DNA of 64,000 bases from contig CAXTIG010000014.1 in assembly GCA_964244295.1 (NCBI GenBank), positions 1-64,000 of the forward strand, read 5' to 3'. Source of the DNA: JAJAZB01 sp964244295 (GTDB lineage Bacteria; Bacteroidota; Bacteroidia; Cytophagales; Spirosomataceae). The notes below the pieces were generated by a model. The model had not been told where the DNA came from and ran no database searches. It saw only the letters and a list, made by a program, of their open reading frames with translations. Of the stretch, positions 6,931 to 15,719 are shown in pieces (within the stretch, counting starts at the first letter, position 1; each line of letters starts with the position of its first letter). The position numbers and the translations under genes are program-made.

Positions 6931-8370
6931 ATGAACGAGCCAAGCAAGCAAACCAAACTTCAGCACCTGTTCTGGCGGGCGGGCTTCGGCGCTTCGCCTC
7001 AAGAGATGAAGGTGGCGATGGAAAAGCCGCTTTCCGAAACGGTAGCGGCGATTTTCCAGGATGCCAAAACCGAAAATCCCCTCGACGCCATTCCTTCCGG
7101 CGAAGCGGGCAACAATCGTAAGGCCTTACGCGAACTCATCCGCCGCCGCCGCGACGAACTTTCCGCCGAAGAAAAAAAGGCGATGGTGAAGGACGTGATG
7201 AAGGAAAACCGGGGCCAAATCGGCGACCTGAATTTCCAGTGGATTGACCAGATGGGCCTCGGTGCCGCCGCCCTGCGCGAGAAAATGACGCTGTTCTGGC
7301 ACGGGCACTTCGCCTGCCGCAGCCGGATGGCGGGCTTCGTCCAGCAGCAGCACAACACCATTCGGGGGCTGGCGCTGGGCAAGTTCGGCGACCTGCTCCG
7401 GGCCGTTTCGCAGGACCCGGCCATGTTGCAGTTTCTGAACAACCAGCAAAACAAAAAAGACAGCCCCAACGAAAACTTCGCCCGCGAGGTGATGGAATTG
7501 TTTACGATGGGGCGGGGAAATTATACGGAAAAAGACATCAAGGAAGCCGCCCGCGCCTTCACCGGCTGGGGTTTCGTGCCCGCGTCGGGCGGATTTGTGT
7601 TTCGGAAGGCCCAGCACGACGACGGGCTGAAAACGATTTTCGGGAAAACCGGAGCCTTCGACGGCAACGACGTGCTCGACCTCATTCTCCAGCGTCCCGA
7701 AACGAGCCGATTTGTCGTTACCAAAATGTATCGTTACTTCGTCAACGATACGCCCAACGAGGCGCATATCGCTCCACTCGCCGAGCGTTTCCGCCGCAGC
7801 GACTACGACATCGCCGGGCTGATGCGGGCCATTTTCAGCGCCGATTGGTTTTACGAACCCAAAAACCTGGGCGCAAAAATCAAATCGCCGGTGGAACTAC
7901 TGGCGGGGCTGCAACGCAATTTTGGCCTGGACTACGGTGGCAAGCAATCGGTGCTGTTCATCCAGAAAGCCCTCGACCAGGTGCTGTTTTACCCACCCAA
8001 CGTGGCGGGCTGGCCGGGCGGACGCTCCTGGATTGATTCCTCCAGCCTGCTGCTGCGGATGAAACTGCCCGAAATTCTCTTCAACGGGGCCGCCGTCAAT
8101 TTCAAGGCCAAAGAAGAAGGCGACGTAAACACCGATTTCCTTTCCCAAAAGGGCAACAAATTCGGGAACACCACGGTGGACTGGCCCGCATTCGAAGCCG
8201 CCTTCCAGGGCCTGCAGGGCCAGGCCCTCCTCAACGCAATGAGCGCCTTCCTGCTCCAGCGTTCCCTCGCCCCCGCCCAGCAGGCAATGCTCTTGAAACG
8301 AATCAAAGAAAACCCCATCCGCGACCTGGCCCTGGCGATGACGATGTTGCCGGAGTACCAGGTTTGTTAG
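6931..8370 (+). CDS. DUF1800 domain-containing protein
   Basis: A 479-residue DUF1800 protein. It opens with LQHLFWRAGFGASP, the family's usual N-terminal signature, and contains MTLFWHGHFA near residue 118, NENFAREVMELFTMG and FYPPNVAGWPGG near residue 350, all typical of the family. DUF1800 proteins are usually encoded beside a DUF1501 protein, as here at 8476. No enzymatic activity is established for them; an extracytoplasmic role is assumed from the partner. I see no strong signal peptide here. The start at 6931 is the first Met before the conserved signature. Confidence 0.9.
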   Translation: MNEPSKQTKLQHLFWRAGFGASPQEMKVAMEKPLSETVAAIFQDAKTENPLDAIPSGEAGNNRKALRELIRRRRDELSAEEKKAMVKDVMKENRGQIGDLNFQWIDQMGLGAAALREKMTLFWHGHFACRSRMAGFVQQQHNTIRGLALGKFGDLLRAVSQDPAMLQFLNNQQNKKDSPNENFAREVMELFTMGRGNYTEKDIKEAARAFTGWGFVPASGGFVFRKAQHDDGLKTIFGKTGAFDGNDVLDLILQRPETSRFVVTKMYRYFVNDTPNEAHIAPLAERFRRSDYDIAGLMRAIFSADWFYEPKNLGAKIKSPVELLAGLQRNFGLDYGGKQSVLFIQKALDQVLFYPPNVAGWPGGRSWIDSSSLLLRMKLPEILFNGAAVNFKAKEEGDVNTDFLSQKGNKFGNTTVDWPAFEAAFQGLQGQALLNAMSAFLLQRSLAPAQQAMLLKRIKENPIRDLALAMTMLPEYQVC

Positions 8371-8460
8371 AAACAAGAGGTGAGAAGCAAGAGACAAGAA
8401 AAACAGAAAAGGTAAAAACTATCCTCTTCCCAAATTCTTGTCTCCTGTTTCTGTTCTCCT
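8371..8460. repeat. imperfect 'GAGACAAGA' inverted repeat
   Basis: GAAGCAAGAGACAAGAAAAACAG is partly mirrored by CTTGTCTCCTGTTTCTGTTCTCC. It is a degenerate copy of the repeats at 30130-30196 and 32657-32758 and lies between two co-directional genes. Confidence 0.5.
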
Positions 8461-8475
8461 GACTCCCATCACTCC

Positions 8476-9672
8476 ATGAACCGCAGAAACTTCCTCCAAA
8501 GCTCGTCCCTGGCTACGGTCGGGTCCTTGCTGATTCCTGATTTTTTGAAGGCTTACGAACGCCGGATGCTCGGCGCGGTGGCCTCGACCGACCACGTGCT
8601 GGTGGTCATCCAGCTTTCGGGCGGCAACGACGGGCTGAACACCGTCGTGCCCTTCCGCAACGACGTGTACTACCGCGAGCGGCCCAAACTGGCGATTCAG
8701 CCCACCGAAGTGCTGAAATTGAACGATGAACTCGGCCTCAACCCGGCGATGGCCGGGCTGAAAAGCCTGCACGACGACGGCCTGCTGACGGTCATCAACA
8801 ACGTGGGCTACCCCAACCCCGACCGCAGCCATTTTCGCTCGATGGACATCTGGCAAACCGCCTCCGGCTCCGACCAGTACCTGAGCAGCGGCTGGATTGG
8901 CCGCTACCTCGACGCGCACTGTTCCGGCACCTGCGCCCCCCACGACGCCATCGAAGTGGACGACACCGTCAGCCTGGCCCTGAAGGGCGAGCGCGTGAAG
9001 GGCCTGGCCCTGCAAAACCCGCAGAAACTCTACAACCAGACCCAGAACCGCTTCGTCCAGCAGTTGACCAAAACCAACCACGCCGAGTTTGCGGAGGTGG
9101 ATTATCTGTACAAAACGCTGGCGGAAACCGTCTCCTCGGCGGAATTCATTTACGAAAAAGAAAAAGCGAAGGGGGTGAAATCCGTCAGCCCCTACCCGGA
9201 GGGGGAGTTTGCCAACCGCCTGAAAACCGTTTCGAGCCTGATTCAGTCGGGCGTGGGAACGAACGTGTACTACGTTTCGCTGGGCAGTTTCGACACGCAC
9301 GTCAACCAGCAAAACCAGCAGGCGCGGCTCCTGAAGCAGTACGCCGACGCGGTAAACGCCTTCGTGGGTGATTTGAAAAAAGCTGGGCAGATGCAACGGG
9401 TGAAGGTACTCACCTTCAGCGAATTCGGGCGGCGGGTGAAGCAAAATGCCTCCGGCGGCACCGACCACGGCACGGCCAACAACGTGTTTCTCATTGGCGG
9501 CTCCAAACCTGGCATCGCCAACCCCGGCCCCAACCTGACCGACCTCGACGAGGGCGATTTGAAGTTCTCCGTCGATTTCCGCAGCCTGTACGCCGGGTTG
9601 CTGGATGGTTGGCTGGGCACCTCGTCGGAGGCGGTGCTGGGGGGGAAGTTTGAGGGGTTGAAACTTGTTTGA
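8476..9672 (+). CDS. DUF1501 domain-containing protein
   Basis: A 398-residue DUF1501 (sulfatase/alkaline-phosphatase-like fold) protein. The N-terminus MNRRNFLQSSSLATVGSLLIP carries a twin-arginine-type signal, so export as a folded protein is likely. Conserved pieces include LVVIQLSGGNDGLNTVVP near residue 41, LGSFDTHVNQ near residue 269, TFSEFGRRVKQN near residue 314, and GGTDHGTANNVFLIGG. It follows the DUF1800 gene on the same strand and the pair probably works together. The substrate is unknown. Confidence 0.92.
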   Translation: MNRRNFLQSSSLATVGSLLIPDFLKAYERRMLGAVASTDHVLVVIQLSGGNDGLNTVVPFRNDVYYRERPKLAIQPTEVLKLNDELGLNPAMAGLKSLHDDGLLTVINNVGYPNPDRSHFRSMDIWQTASGSDQYLSSGWIGRYLDAHCSGTCAPHDAIEVDDTVSLALKGERVKGLALQNPQKLYNQTQNRFVQQLTKTNHAEFAEVDYLYKTLAETVSSAEFIYEKEKAKGVKSVSPYPEGEFANRLKTVSSLIQSGVGTNVYYVSLGSFDTHVNQQNQQARLLKQYADAVNAFVGDLKKAGQMQRVKVLTFSEFGRRVKQNASGGTDHGTANNVFLIGGSKPGIANPGPNLTDLDEGDLKFSVDFRSLYAGLLDGWLGTSSEAVLGGKFEGLKLV

Positions 9673-9678
9673 AGGGGC

Positions 9679-9721
9679 GTCAGGCTGAAATAAGTGGTCC
9701 GCCGCAGCGGTTCAGCATGAC
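9679..9721. repeat. decayed palindrome after the DUF1501 gene
   Basis: GTCAGGCTGAA (9679-9689) and TTCAGCATGAC (9711-9721) are near inverted copies around TGGTCCGCCGCAGCGG, a string also present inside the palindrome at 26175-26306. It may act as a terminator. Confidence 0.55.
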
Positions 9722-9730
9722 AAATGCGGT

Positions 9731-9895
9731 TCATTTCCCAGTCCCCCGCGTTTTCTTCACCTTCACCCCTCGCTTCCCGGCCCATTTTTTGGCCTGCGAG
9801 ATGGCGATGGCGGAACCTTCGGGGCTACCATCGCGCAGAAGCACATTGGCGATGTCGACGGTTTTGTTGCGAACCGGGGCCATTAAGTTTTTCAT
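9731..9895 (-). CDS. small DUF2188/YdaT-like protein, 5' end damaged
   Basis: Reading leftward from ATG 9895 gives 54 residues: MKNLMAPVRNKTVDIANVLL, then RDGSPEGSAIAIS, QAKKWAGKRG and a Lys/Arg-rich tail. This resembles a family of small basic Bacteroidota proteins annotated as YdaT/DUF2188-like. The homologous sequence seems to continue upstream in frame (TKTEYPES), but an in-frame TAG sits immediately before that. The original start is therefore lost or the gene now uses the internal ATG. Function is unknown, and expression is uncertain. Confidence 0.5.
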   Translation of the reverse strand: MKNLMAPVRNKTVDIANVLLRDGSPEGSAIAISQAKKWAGKRGVKVKKTRGTGK

Positions 9896-10001
9896 CGACT
9901 CCGGGTACTCGGTTTTCGTCTAGGTCACGACGATTAACGTTTTTTAACTTGAAAGGCTGGGTCGTCCTGCGCTCTTTTGCCAGACAGAAACCCGGTTCCT
10001 C

Positions 10002-11135
10002 ATGGTCGATTCCTTCCTGAACACGCTTCTCGTGCTGGGCACCCTCCAGGGATTCATCCTAAGCCCGTTGTTGTGGTTCGACCGCCGGGGGCGGCGGTTG
10101 CCCAACCGCTTGCTCGCCGTCTTGATCGGGCTGCTGGCCCTGGCGAGTCTGGCGGTGAGTGTGCCGGTTACAAACCGCTGGGTCAGCCTGTTTCTCGACC
10201 TGGCACCCCTGATCATGGTGATGCCGATGGGGCCGTTAATTTACTTTTACACGCGGTCGTTGCTCGATCCGGATTTTCGGCTGGGTAAACGGGAACGCCG
10301 CCACTTCTGGCCGGTGATCATCGATTGGGGTGGAAAACTGATCGGGTGGGGGTTTCTTTTCGGTATCCTTTTCGGTGTGTTCAATCACCAGAACACCCTG
10401 AAGGTGGGCCATGTCATGGACGAGTACAATACCTACGCCGACATTCCGCGCTGGCTTTCAATGACGGGTTATCTGATGGTGACACGCCGGTGGCTGTGGC
10501 AGTTTGAAAAGACAATTTCCGCAACGGAACCGCAATGGGCGAACTTGCGCTGGCTTCGTCAGTTTCTGACGGTATTCCTGGGATTTCAGATCATCTGGCT
10601 GCTGCACCTGATTCCTTACATCATTCCGTCTACGCGCAATGCCCTACTGGATGCCTTTGGCTGGTATCCCCTCTACGTTCCCATCGCGATTCTGATTTAC
10701 TGGCTGGGTTTGCGAGGCTATCTGCATTCGCGCAGCACGGTTTTGCCCGAACCCGTGCGAAAAAACACCGCACCGGTTTTGCCCGATGAGTTGATTCAGG
10801 AAACCGCGCGTGGGTTGCTCAAAGCGATGGAAATCGATAAATTCTACCTCGATCCGGAACTGAACGTGGAGAAAGTCGGGCGGCATTTGCAGGTGTCGCC
10901 TAAAACGATTTCCGCCGTCCTGAATCAGCACCTCGGCAAAAGTTTCAATACGTTCATCAACGAATACCGCCTGGAAGAAGTCAAACAGCGATTGACCGAT
11001 TCGGCCAGTTCAAATCTGACACTGACCGGTATTGCGTTTGAGTGTGGATTCAACTCGCAGGCTACCTTTCAGCGGGTGTTCAGGCAGATGACGGGGTATT
11101 CGCCCAAAGCGTACCTGAACCGGCAGGCTGCGTAG
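10002..11135 (+). CDS. membrane-bound AraC family regulator
   Basis: A 377-residue protein with an N-terminal membrane domain and a C-terminal AraC/XylS DNA-binding domain. Hydrophobic segments fall near residues 5-22, 37-55, 65-83, 103-128, 187-210 and 222-240, so about six or seven membrane passes. The DNA-binding part starts near residue 275: LNVEKVGRHLQVSPKTISAVLN is the first helix-turn-helix and TGIAFECGFNSQATFQRVFR the second, followed by GYSPKAY. Such proteins sense a signal at the inner membrane. It lies just upstream, on the same strand, of two genes that share a palindrome in their upstream regions (11161, 14172), so it is the obvious candidate to control them. The TM count is by eye. 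Confidence 0.9.
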   Translation: MVDSFLNTLLVLGTLQGFILSPLLWFDRRGRRLPNRLLAVLIGLLALASLAVSVPVTNRWVSLFLDLAPLIMVMPMGPLIYFYTRSLLDPDFRLGKRERRHFWPVIIDWGGKLIGWGFLFGILFGVFNHQNTLKVGHVMDEYNTYADIPRWLSMTGYLMVTRRWLWQFEKTISATEPQWANLRWLRQFLTVFLGFQIIWLLHLIPYIIPSTRNALLDAFGWYPLYVPIAILIYWLGLRGYLHSRSTVLPEPVRKNTAPVLPDELIQETARGLLKAMEIDKFYLDPELNVEKVGRHLQVSPKTISAVLNQHLGKSFNTFINEYRLEEVKQRLTDSASSNLTLTGIAFECGFNSQATFQRVFRQMTGYSPKAYLNRQAA

Positions 11136-11160
11136 TAAAATACGGGTTAAAATTTCCTCT

Positions 11161-11180
11161 CAAATCTGGATTTGAGCAGA
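11161..11180 (+). promoter_or_regulatory. candidate operator upstream of the M1 peptidase gene
   Basis: CAAATCTGGATTTG is a palindrome (AAATC-TG-GATTT) followed by AGCAGA. The same 20-base block, with 17 identities, lies at 14172-14191 before the next gene. In both places it is followed by CTTTG- and GTTTTG-like T-rich blocks and a CAAA string before the ATG. Likely a shared regulator site; inference. Confidence 0.6.
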
Positions 11181-11224
11181 CTGCGGCCTTGTGTTTGACT
11201 TGTTTTGGAGCAAATCACAACGCA

Positions 11225-14164
11225 ATGCCATCTACTACAAATCACCTCCGCCGTTTCCTTTTCGGATTCATCCTTCCTTTTTTTTCCTTCTATGCGAATG
11301 CCCAGCCGGACTACCTGACGCTTTCCGGAAAGGTCATCAATCAGGAAACCGGCGAGCCTGTTCCGTTCGCCGGGATTACGGTAGTGGGCCGGCGCCTTGG
11401 CACGGTTTCCAATGCGCAGGGAGCCTTTCTTCTCAACGTGCCGGGCGCTTACGCGAACGATAGCCTGAAGGTTTCCAGCGTGGGCTACCAGTCATTTTCG
11501 CAGCTTGTTTCGGAAACGAAAAATCAAAATCAACTCATCCGGTTGAAAACCGCTGCGGTGACGCTGGACGAAGTACGGGTGCAGGCCCGCCGGAAAACCG
11601 CCGTCGATATTCTGCGGGAAGCCGTGGCCGCCATTCCGCGCAATTACGATACGACTTCGAGGCAGCTAACGGCTTTTTACCGGGAAGATCAGCAGTTTGA
11701 CACTAAACGGGTCGTATCCAGTGAAGCCGTGCTATCCGTTTATAAAGCGGCTTATAATCAGGTCGAAACTAAAGATGGAATGAAGTTGATCAAAGGCCGG
11801 AAAAAGGAATACGACCGGGCAATTCATAAGCTGCCGCCAATTATCAATTTAAGTAACGGCGCTCGGAACTTGCTTCTGTACTGCGACTTTGTAAAGCTGG
11901 CTTCTCACAAACAGAACATCATCAATGAAAGAAATCATACGTATTACGATTTTACGCTAAGTACCCTCAAGGGCGACCGACTGATGTATGTCATTGATTT
12001 TAAACCAGGCAAACGGAAGCGGAAAGCGTTTGGTACGGGTAAGTTCTACATTGATGCCCAAACGATGGCATTTGTTCAATTCGAATTCCAGTCTACACAG
12101 GCCGGAGTTGATGCGGAAAACAACCGCGACTGGCTCTTAAAAAAGATGGCGTCTGTCGTCCATAAACTAAATCTGAGATTTACTGATTTAAAGGAAGTTG
12201 TTACGTTTGCTCAAAACGAAGGCCGCTGGCATCTAAGCAACGTTGAAAGGCAATACGGGTTTCGTATCAATAGCCCATCCCGGAAGCTGATCGACAAACG
12301 CTGGGAAGTGGCGACCAGTTTGACGGTTACGGAGGTGGGGGCCAAAGGCATTCCGCCGTTTACGGAAGGGAACATGGCCGAAAACGCTAGCCCGGTAAGT
12401 TCCCTGGTCGGCGAGCAGAATGATCCGAATTTCTGGGGAAATTACAACATCCAGCAACGGGCATCGGTCGATACGGTTTCGGGAAGAACACAACCCCTTG
12501 TTTCGGAACTTAGCAAGTCGGACTCTGTGAATGTTCGGAAGCCCAATCCGGTCGGGAACCGGCAGAATGGTTTTACGCGGGCCGATACGTTACGCGGCAA
12601 ACTGACGCCCCTGCGCAGTAACTACGACGTGACGTTTTACGATCTGGCGGTGAAGGTCGACATTGAAAATAAAGCGATTAGTGGCAAAAACCGGCTGCGG
12701 TTCAAGGTGTTGAATCCGTTAGACAAACTTCAGGTCGATTTGTACGCCAACATGACGATTCACCAGATTCGATACGCCGGAAAACCGCTGATCTACACGC
12801 GGGAATTTGATGCAGTATTTGTGCAGTTTCCCGAACAACTCAAAGCAGGAAGCGAGCAGGAACTGGAGATTGACTATTCCGGGAAACCGCAGGTGCCGGA
12901 TTTTTCGGTACCGATGATGGGCGGTTTTCTGTGGGATAAAGACAAAAATGGCAATCCGTGGGTGCAGGTCGTTTGTCAGGGATCGGGGGCCAGTTTGTGG
13001 TGGCCCAACAAAGATCACCTCTCCGACGAACCCGACAGTATGCGCATCAGCGTAACCGTGCCCAGCGATTTAGTGGATATTTCCAACGGACGTCTCTTGC
13101 GAAAAACCGTCTTGCCGGACAACTGGACGCGGTATGACTGGTACGTGAGTTACCCCATCAATAATTACAACGTGACGCTGAACATCGGGAAATACGCTCA
13201 CCGGCGCGAAACGTACGGTGCTGATTCGCTGACGCTGGACTACTACTGCATGCCCTACAATCAGGAGAAATTTCGCTGGGTTTTCGATGGCGTGAAACCG
13301 ATGCTGTCTACGTTGGAAAAGCACTACGGCAAGTACCCGTTTCCGCGCGACGGTTTTACGCTGATGGAATCACTCTACCCAATGGAACACCAGAGCGCTG
13401 TCTCGTTTGGGAAAATGCCGAACGACAACGCCGGTCCCCTCACGCTGGTCGATACCTTACGGCATATGCAACTGGTCTGGCATGAAGTGTCGCACGAATG
13501 GTGGGGCAACAGCGTCAGTTGCCAGGACATGGCCGATCTATGGATTCATGAAGCATTTGCAACCTATTCGGAAGGATTTTACCTGGCCTCGGCGGTCGGG
13601 AAAGAGGGCGAATTGGGATACATCGCTTCGCTGCCGCAACAGGTTAGCGGGAAGGAGCCCATCATTGGCGTCCGTGATGTCAATCATATTCACTACAACA
13701 TTGGCGATATGTATTCCAAAGCTGCTCTGATGGTATACACGTTTCGGCACGCTCTTCATAACGACAAACTTTGGGCCGATATTTTGAAAGGAATTCAGCA
13801 ACGGTTTCAAAACGAAACCGTTACGACAAACGATATAGTTGGGTATATCAACGAAAAAACCGAAAGAGATTACACCTGGTTTTTCGATCAATACTTGAAT
13901 TACACGACGCTTCCCACCTTGGAAATTAAATTGACGGAAAAGACGCAGTCGTTGGTGGTTAGTTACCGCTGGAAAGCTGACGTACCAAATTTCAGGATGC
14001 CGGTTTCGGTCACCAAAAAACTGGATCAGTTTGAGCGAATTACTCCCACGACGAACTGGAAAACCATGACACTACCCAACATGGCTGCTGACGACTTTGA
14101 AGTGGACGAAATCCGGTTTTACGTACAGGTGGAGGAAGTAGAACCCGAAGTCGTCAAAAAATAA
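11225..14164 (+). CDS. M1 family metallopeptidase fused to an N-terminal CarboxypepD_reg-like domain
   Basis: A 979-residue secreted protein. I chose ATG 11225 because it gives a signal peptide (FLFGFILPFFSFYANAQ); the frame upstream overlaps the AraC gene. Residues about 30-110 are a CarboxypepD_reg-like beta-sandwich (SGKVINQETGEPVPFAGITV, GTVSNAQGAF). Residues about 120-400 resemble the conserved middle of Bacteroidota carboxypeptidase-regulatory surface proteins (DUF5686-type). From about residue 460 it is an M1 peptidase. The zinc site HEVSH is at 753-757, with the third ligand Glu776 in HEAFATYSEG, giving HExxH-x18-E. The usual aminopeptidase GxMEN motif is replaced by PMEHQ. The fusion and the altered motif suggest a specialised peptidase rather than a general aminopeptidase. 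Confidence 0.9.
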   Translation: MPSTTNHLRRFLFGFILPFFSFYANAQPDYLTLSGKVINQETGEPVPFAGITVVGRRLGTVSNAQGAFLLNVPGAYANDSLKVSSVGYQSFSQLVSETKNQNQLIRLKTAAVTLDEVRVQARRKTAVDILREAVAAIPRNYDTTSRQLTAFYREDQQFDTKRVVSSEAVLSVYKAAYNQVETKDGMKLIKGRKKEYDRAIHKLPPIINLSNGARNLLLYCDFVKLASHKQNIINERNHTYYDFTLSTLKGDRLMYVIDFKPGKRKRKAFGTGKFYIDAQTMAFVQFEFQSTQAGVDAENNRDWLLKKMASVVHKLNLRFTDLKEVVTFAQNEGRWHLSNVERQYGFRINSPSRKLIDKRWEVATSLTVTEVGAKGIPPFTEGNMAENASPVSSLVGEQNDPNFWGNYNIQQRASVDTVSGRTQPLVSELSKSDSVNVRKPNPVGNRQNGFTRADTLRGKLTPLRSNYDVTFYDLAVKVDIENKAISGKNRLRFKVLNPLDKLQVDLYANMTIHQIRYAGKPLIYTREFDAVFVQFPEQLKAGSEQELEIDYSGKPQVPDFSVPMMGGFLWDKDKNGNPWVQVVCQGSGASLWWPNKDHLSDEPDSMRISVTVPSDLVDISNGRLLRKTVLPDNWTRYDWYVSYPINNYNVTLNIGKYAHRRETYGADSLTLDYYCMPYNQEKFRWVFDGVKPMLSTLEKHYGKYPFPRDGFTLMESLYPMEHQSAVSFGKMPNDNAGPLTLVDTLRHMQLVWHEVSHEWWGNSVSCQDMADLWIHEAFATYSEGFYLASAVGKEGELGYIASLPQQVSGKEPIIGVRDVNHIHYNIGDMYSKAALMVYTFRHALHNDKLWADILKGIQQRFQNETVTTNDIVGYINEKTERDYTWFFDQYLNYTTLPTLEIKLTEKTQSLVVSYRWKADVPNFRMPVSVTKKLDQFERITPTTNWKTMTLPNMAADDFEVDEIRFYVQVEEVEPEVVKK

Positions 14165-14171
14165 TAACGCT

Positions 14172-14191
14172 TAAATCCAGATTTGAGCAGA
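14172..14191 (+). promoter_or_regulatory. candidate operator upstream of the serine hydrolase gene
   Basis: TAAATCCAGATTTGAGCAGA is the second copy of the block at 11161-11180. The two central substitutions change TG to CA, so the symmetry is kept. It lies between the M1 stop and the ATG at 14237. Confidence 0.6.
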
Positions 14192-14236
14192 TTCCTGCTT
14201 TGTTTCGGTACTGTTTTGTTCCAAAAACAATACGCT

Positions 14237-15619
14237 ATGAAAATAAGAATTCTGTTTATCCTGTTTGGGTGCGCGTCATCTATTCAGGTCAGTGCACAGC
14301 AAACGGCCAGTGCGAAAACTGCCGTCGAAAAACTGGAAGAATACCTGGCGGTTTCTGCTACGTTGCATCGCTTCAACGGTACGGCACTGGTGGCTCAAAA
14401 GGGCGAAATTTTGCTGAAAAAGGGATACGGCTGGCGGGATGCCAGGACGAAAACGCCCAACGATACCAATAGCCAGTACCAACTGGGTTCGATCACCAAG
14501 ACGTTTACCGGGGCGGTTATTCTGCAATTGCAGGAGGAAAAAAAACTGTCGCTCCAGGACAACCTCCACAAATACTTTCCGGATTATCCGCAGGGCGATC
14601 AGATTACACTGGAACAATTGTTCTTCCATACGTCCGGAATTTATGATTTTAAAAGTATTTTGTATGGCCCGGATAGCACGAAAGTCACCCGACCCGTTTC
14701 CAAAGAATGGGTGGTTTCCCAGTTTAAAGATAAACCGCTGACTGCCAAGCCGGGAACGGCCGTGAATTACACCAATTCCGGGTATTACTTGTTGGGGCTG
14801 ATTGTCGAGAAAATAACCGGTAAACCCTTTGAAGCCGTCGTTCGGGAGCGGTTTATCCATCCGTTGAACCTGACCAAAACGGGTTTTGATTTCATCAATT
14901 TGAAAACCGATGGCAAAACAACGGGTTATACCTTCCGGAAAGATTCGGTTTTGGTCGCGAAATCTACTGTTGACTCAACGGTGGCTTATGCGGCTGGCGG
15001 GATGTACAGCTCCGTCGGCGATTTGTACCGCTGGTCGCGGGTGGTTCAGAACCGCCGAATGCTCAAACCGAAAACCTGGAAAGCGGCCCTGAACCCGTCG
15101 AAAAAGGGTGCCTGGGGGTACGGCTGGGGGATTAATTATGTTAACGGCGACAAAAAGCTGGTTTACCAGAACGGCAACATCCCCGGTTTTGCCACCTTCC
15201 ATGCTCAGATTCCCGAAGACGATATGGTCATTATCCTGCTCTGCAATGTGGACGATGCGTCGGATTTGACGTCATTGGAGCCAATCGCTGAGGATTTGTT
15301 CAAGGTCGTTTACAACTTGCCGTACCAACTTCCGGTCAACCGAAAAACCGTTTTGGTCAGCGAAACCGTACTCCGGCCCTATGTGGGCCGCTACCAGATG
15401 ACACCCGAACGGACGATGGCCGTAACGTCCGAAGCCGGCAAGCTGTTTTTGCAGATCACGGGTCAACCTAAACTTGAAGTTTTTGCCGAAAGCGAAACCG
15501 ATTTTTTCCTGAAAGTAGTCGATGCACAACTGACCTTTCACAAAGATCCGGGCGGGAAGGTTACGCAGGTCGTGGTGCGTCAGGGAGGGAGTGATTTTCA
15601 TTGGAAGAAAATACAGTGA
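14237..15619 (+). CDS. serine hydrolase, beta-lactamase/DD-peptidase family S12
   Basis: A 460-residue secreted protein of the class C beta-lactamase/D-aminopeptidase fold. I chose ATG 14237 (MKIRILFILFGC) because it begins the signal peptide, which ends near QVSAQQ. The nucleophile motif SITK gives Ser85 and Lys88, and YTN is at residues 178-180 in NYTNSGYYLLG. A third-motif candidate is QNGNIPGF late in the domain. The last 90 or so residues (YVGRYQMTPERTMAVTSEAG) look like a DUF3471-type lipocalin-like tail. It probably cleaves a peptide or ester outside the cytoplasm; the substrate is unknown. It follows the M1 peptidase gene and shares the upstream palindrome with it. Confidence 0.9.
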   Translation: MKIRILFILFGCASSIQVSAQQTASAKTAVEKLEEYLAVSATLHRFNGTALVAQKGEILLKKGYGWRDARTKTPNDTNSQYQLGSITKTFTGAVILQLQEEKKLSLQDNLHKYFPDYPQGDQITLEQLFFHTSGIYDFKSILYGPDSTKVTRPVSKEWVVSQFKDKPLTAKPGTAVNYTNSGYYLLGLIVEKITGKPFEAVVRERFIHPLNLTKTGFDFINLKTDGKTTGYTFRKDSVLVAKSTVDSTVAYAAGGMYSSVGDLYRWSRVVQNRRMLKPKTWKAALNPSKKGAWGYGWGINYVNGDKKLVYQNGNIPGFATFHAQIPEDDMVIILLCNVDDASDLTSLEPIAEDLFKVVYNLPYQLPVNRKTVLVSETVLRPYVGRYQMTPERTMAVTSEAGKLFLQITGQPKLEVFAESETDFFLKVVDAQLTFHKDPGGKVTQVVVRQGGSDFHWKKIQ

Positions 15620-15719
15620 GCGTTTTTGATACGCCCCAAACATCGCATCGCAGACGTTGACGGCGGTACTGGTCGCGGGTTTTTTGTAATTTGCCCGCTC
15701 CTCTTTTTCCTCCGAACCC

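Noticed and set aside
11042..11224. Upstream extension of the M1 peptidase frame
   Set aside because: It overlaps the AraC gene, lacks a signal sequence and would bury the real signal peptide that starts at 11225.
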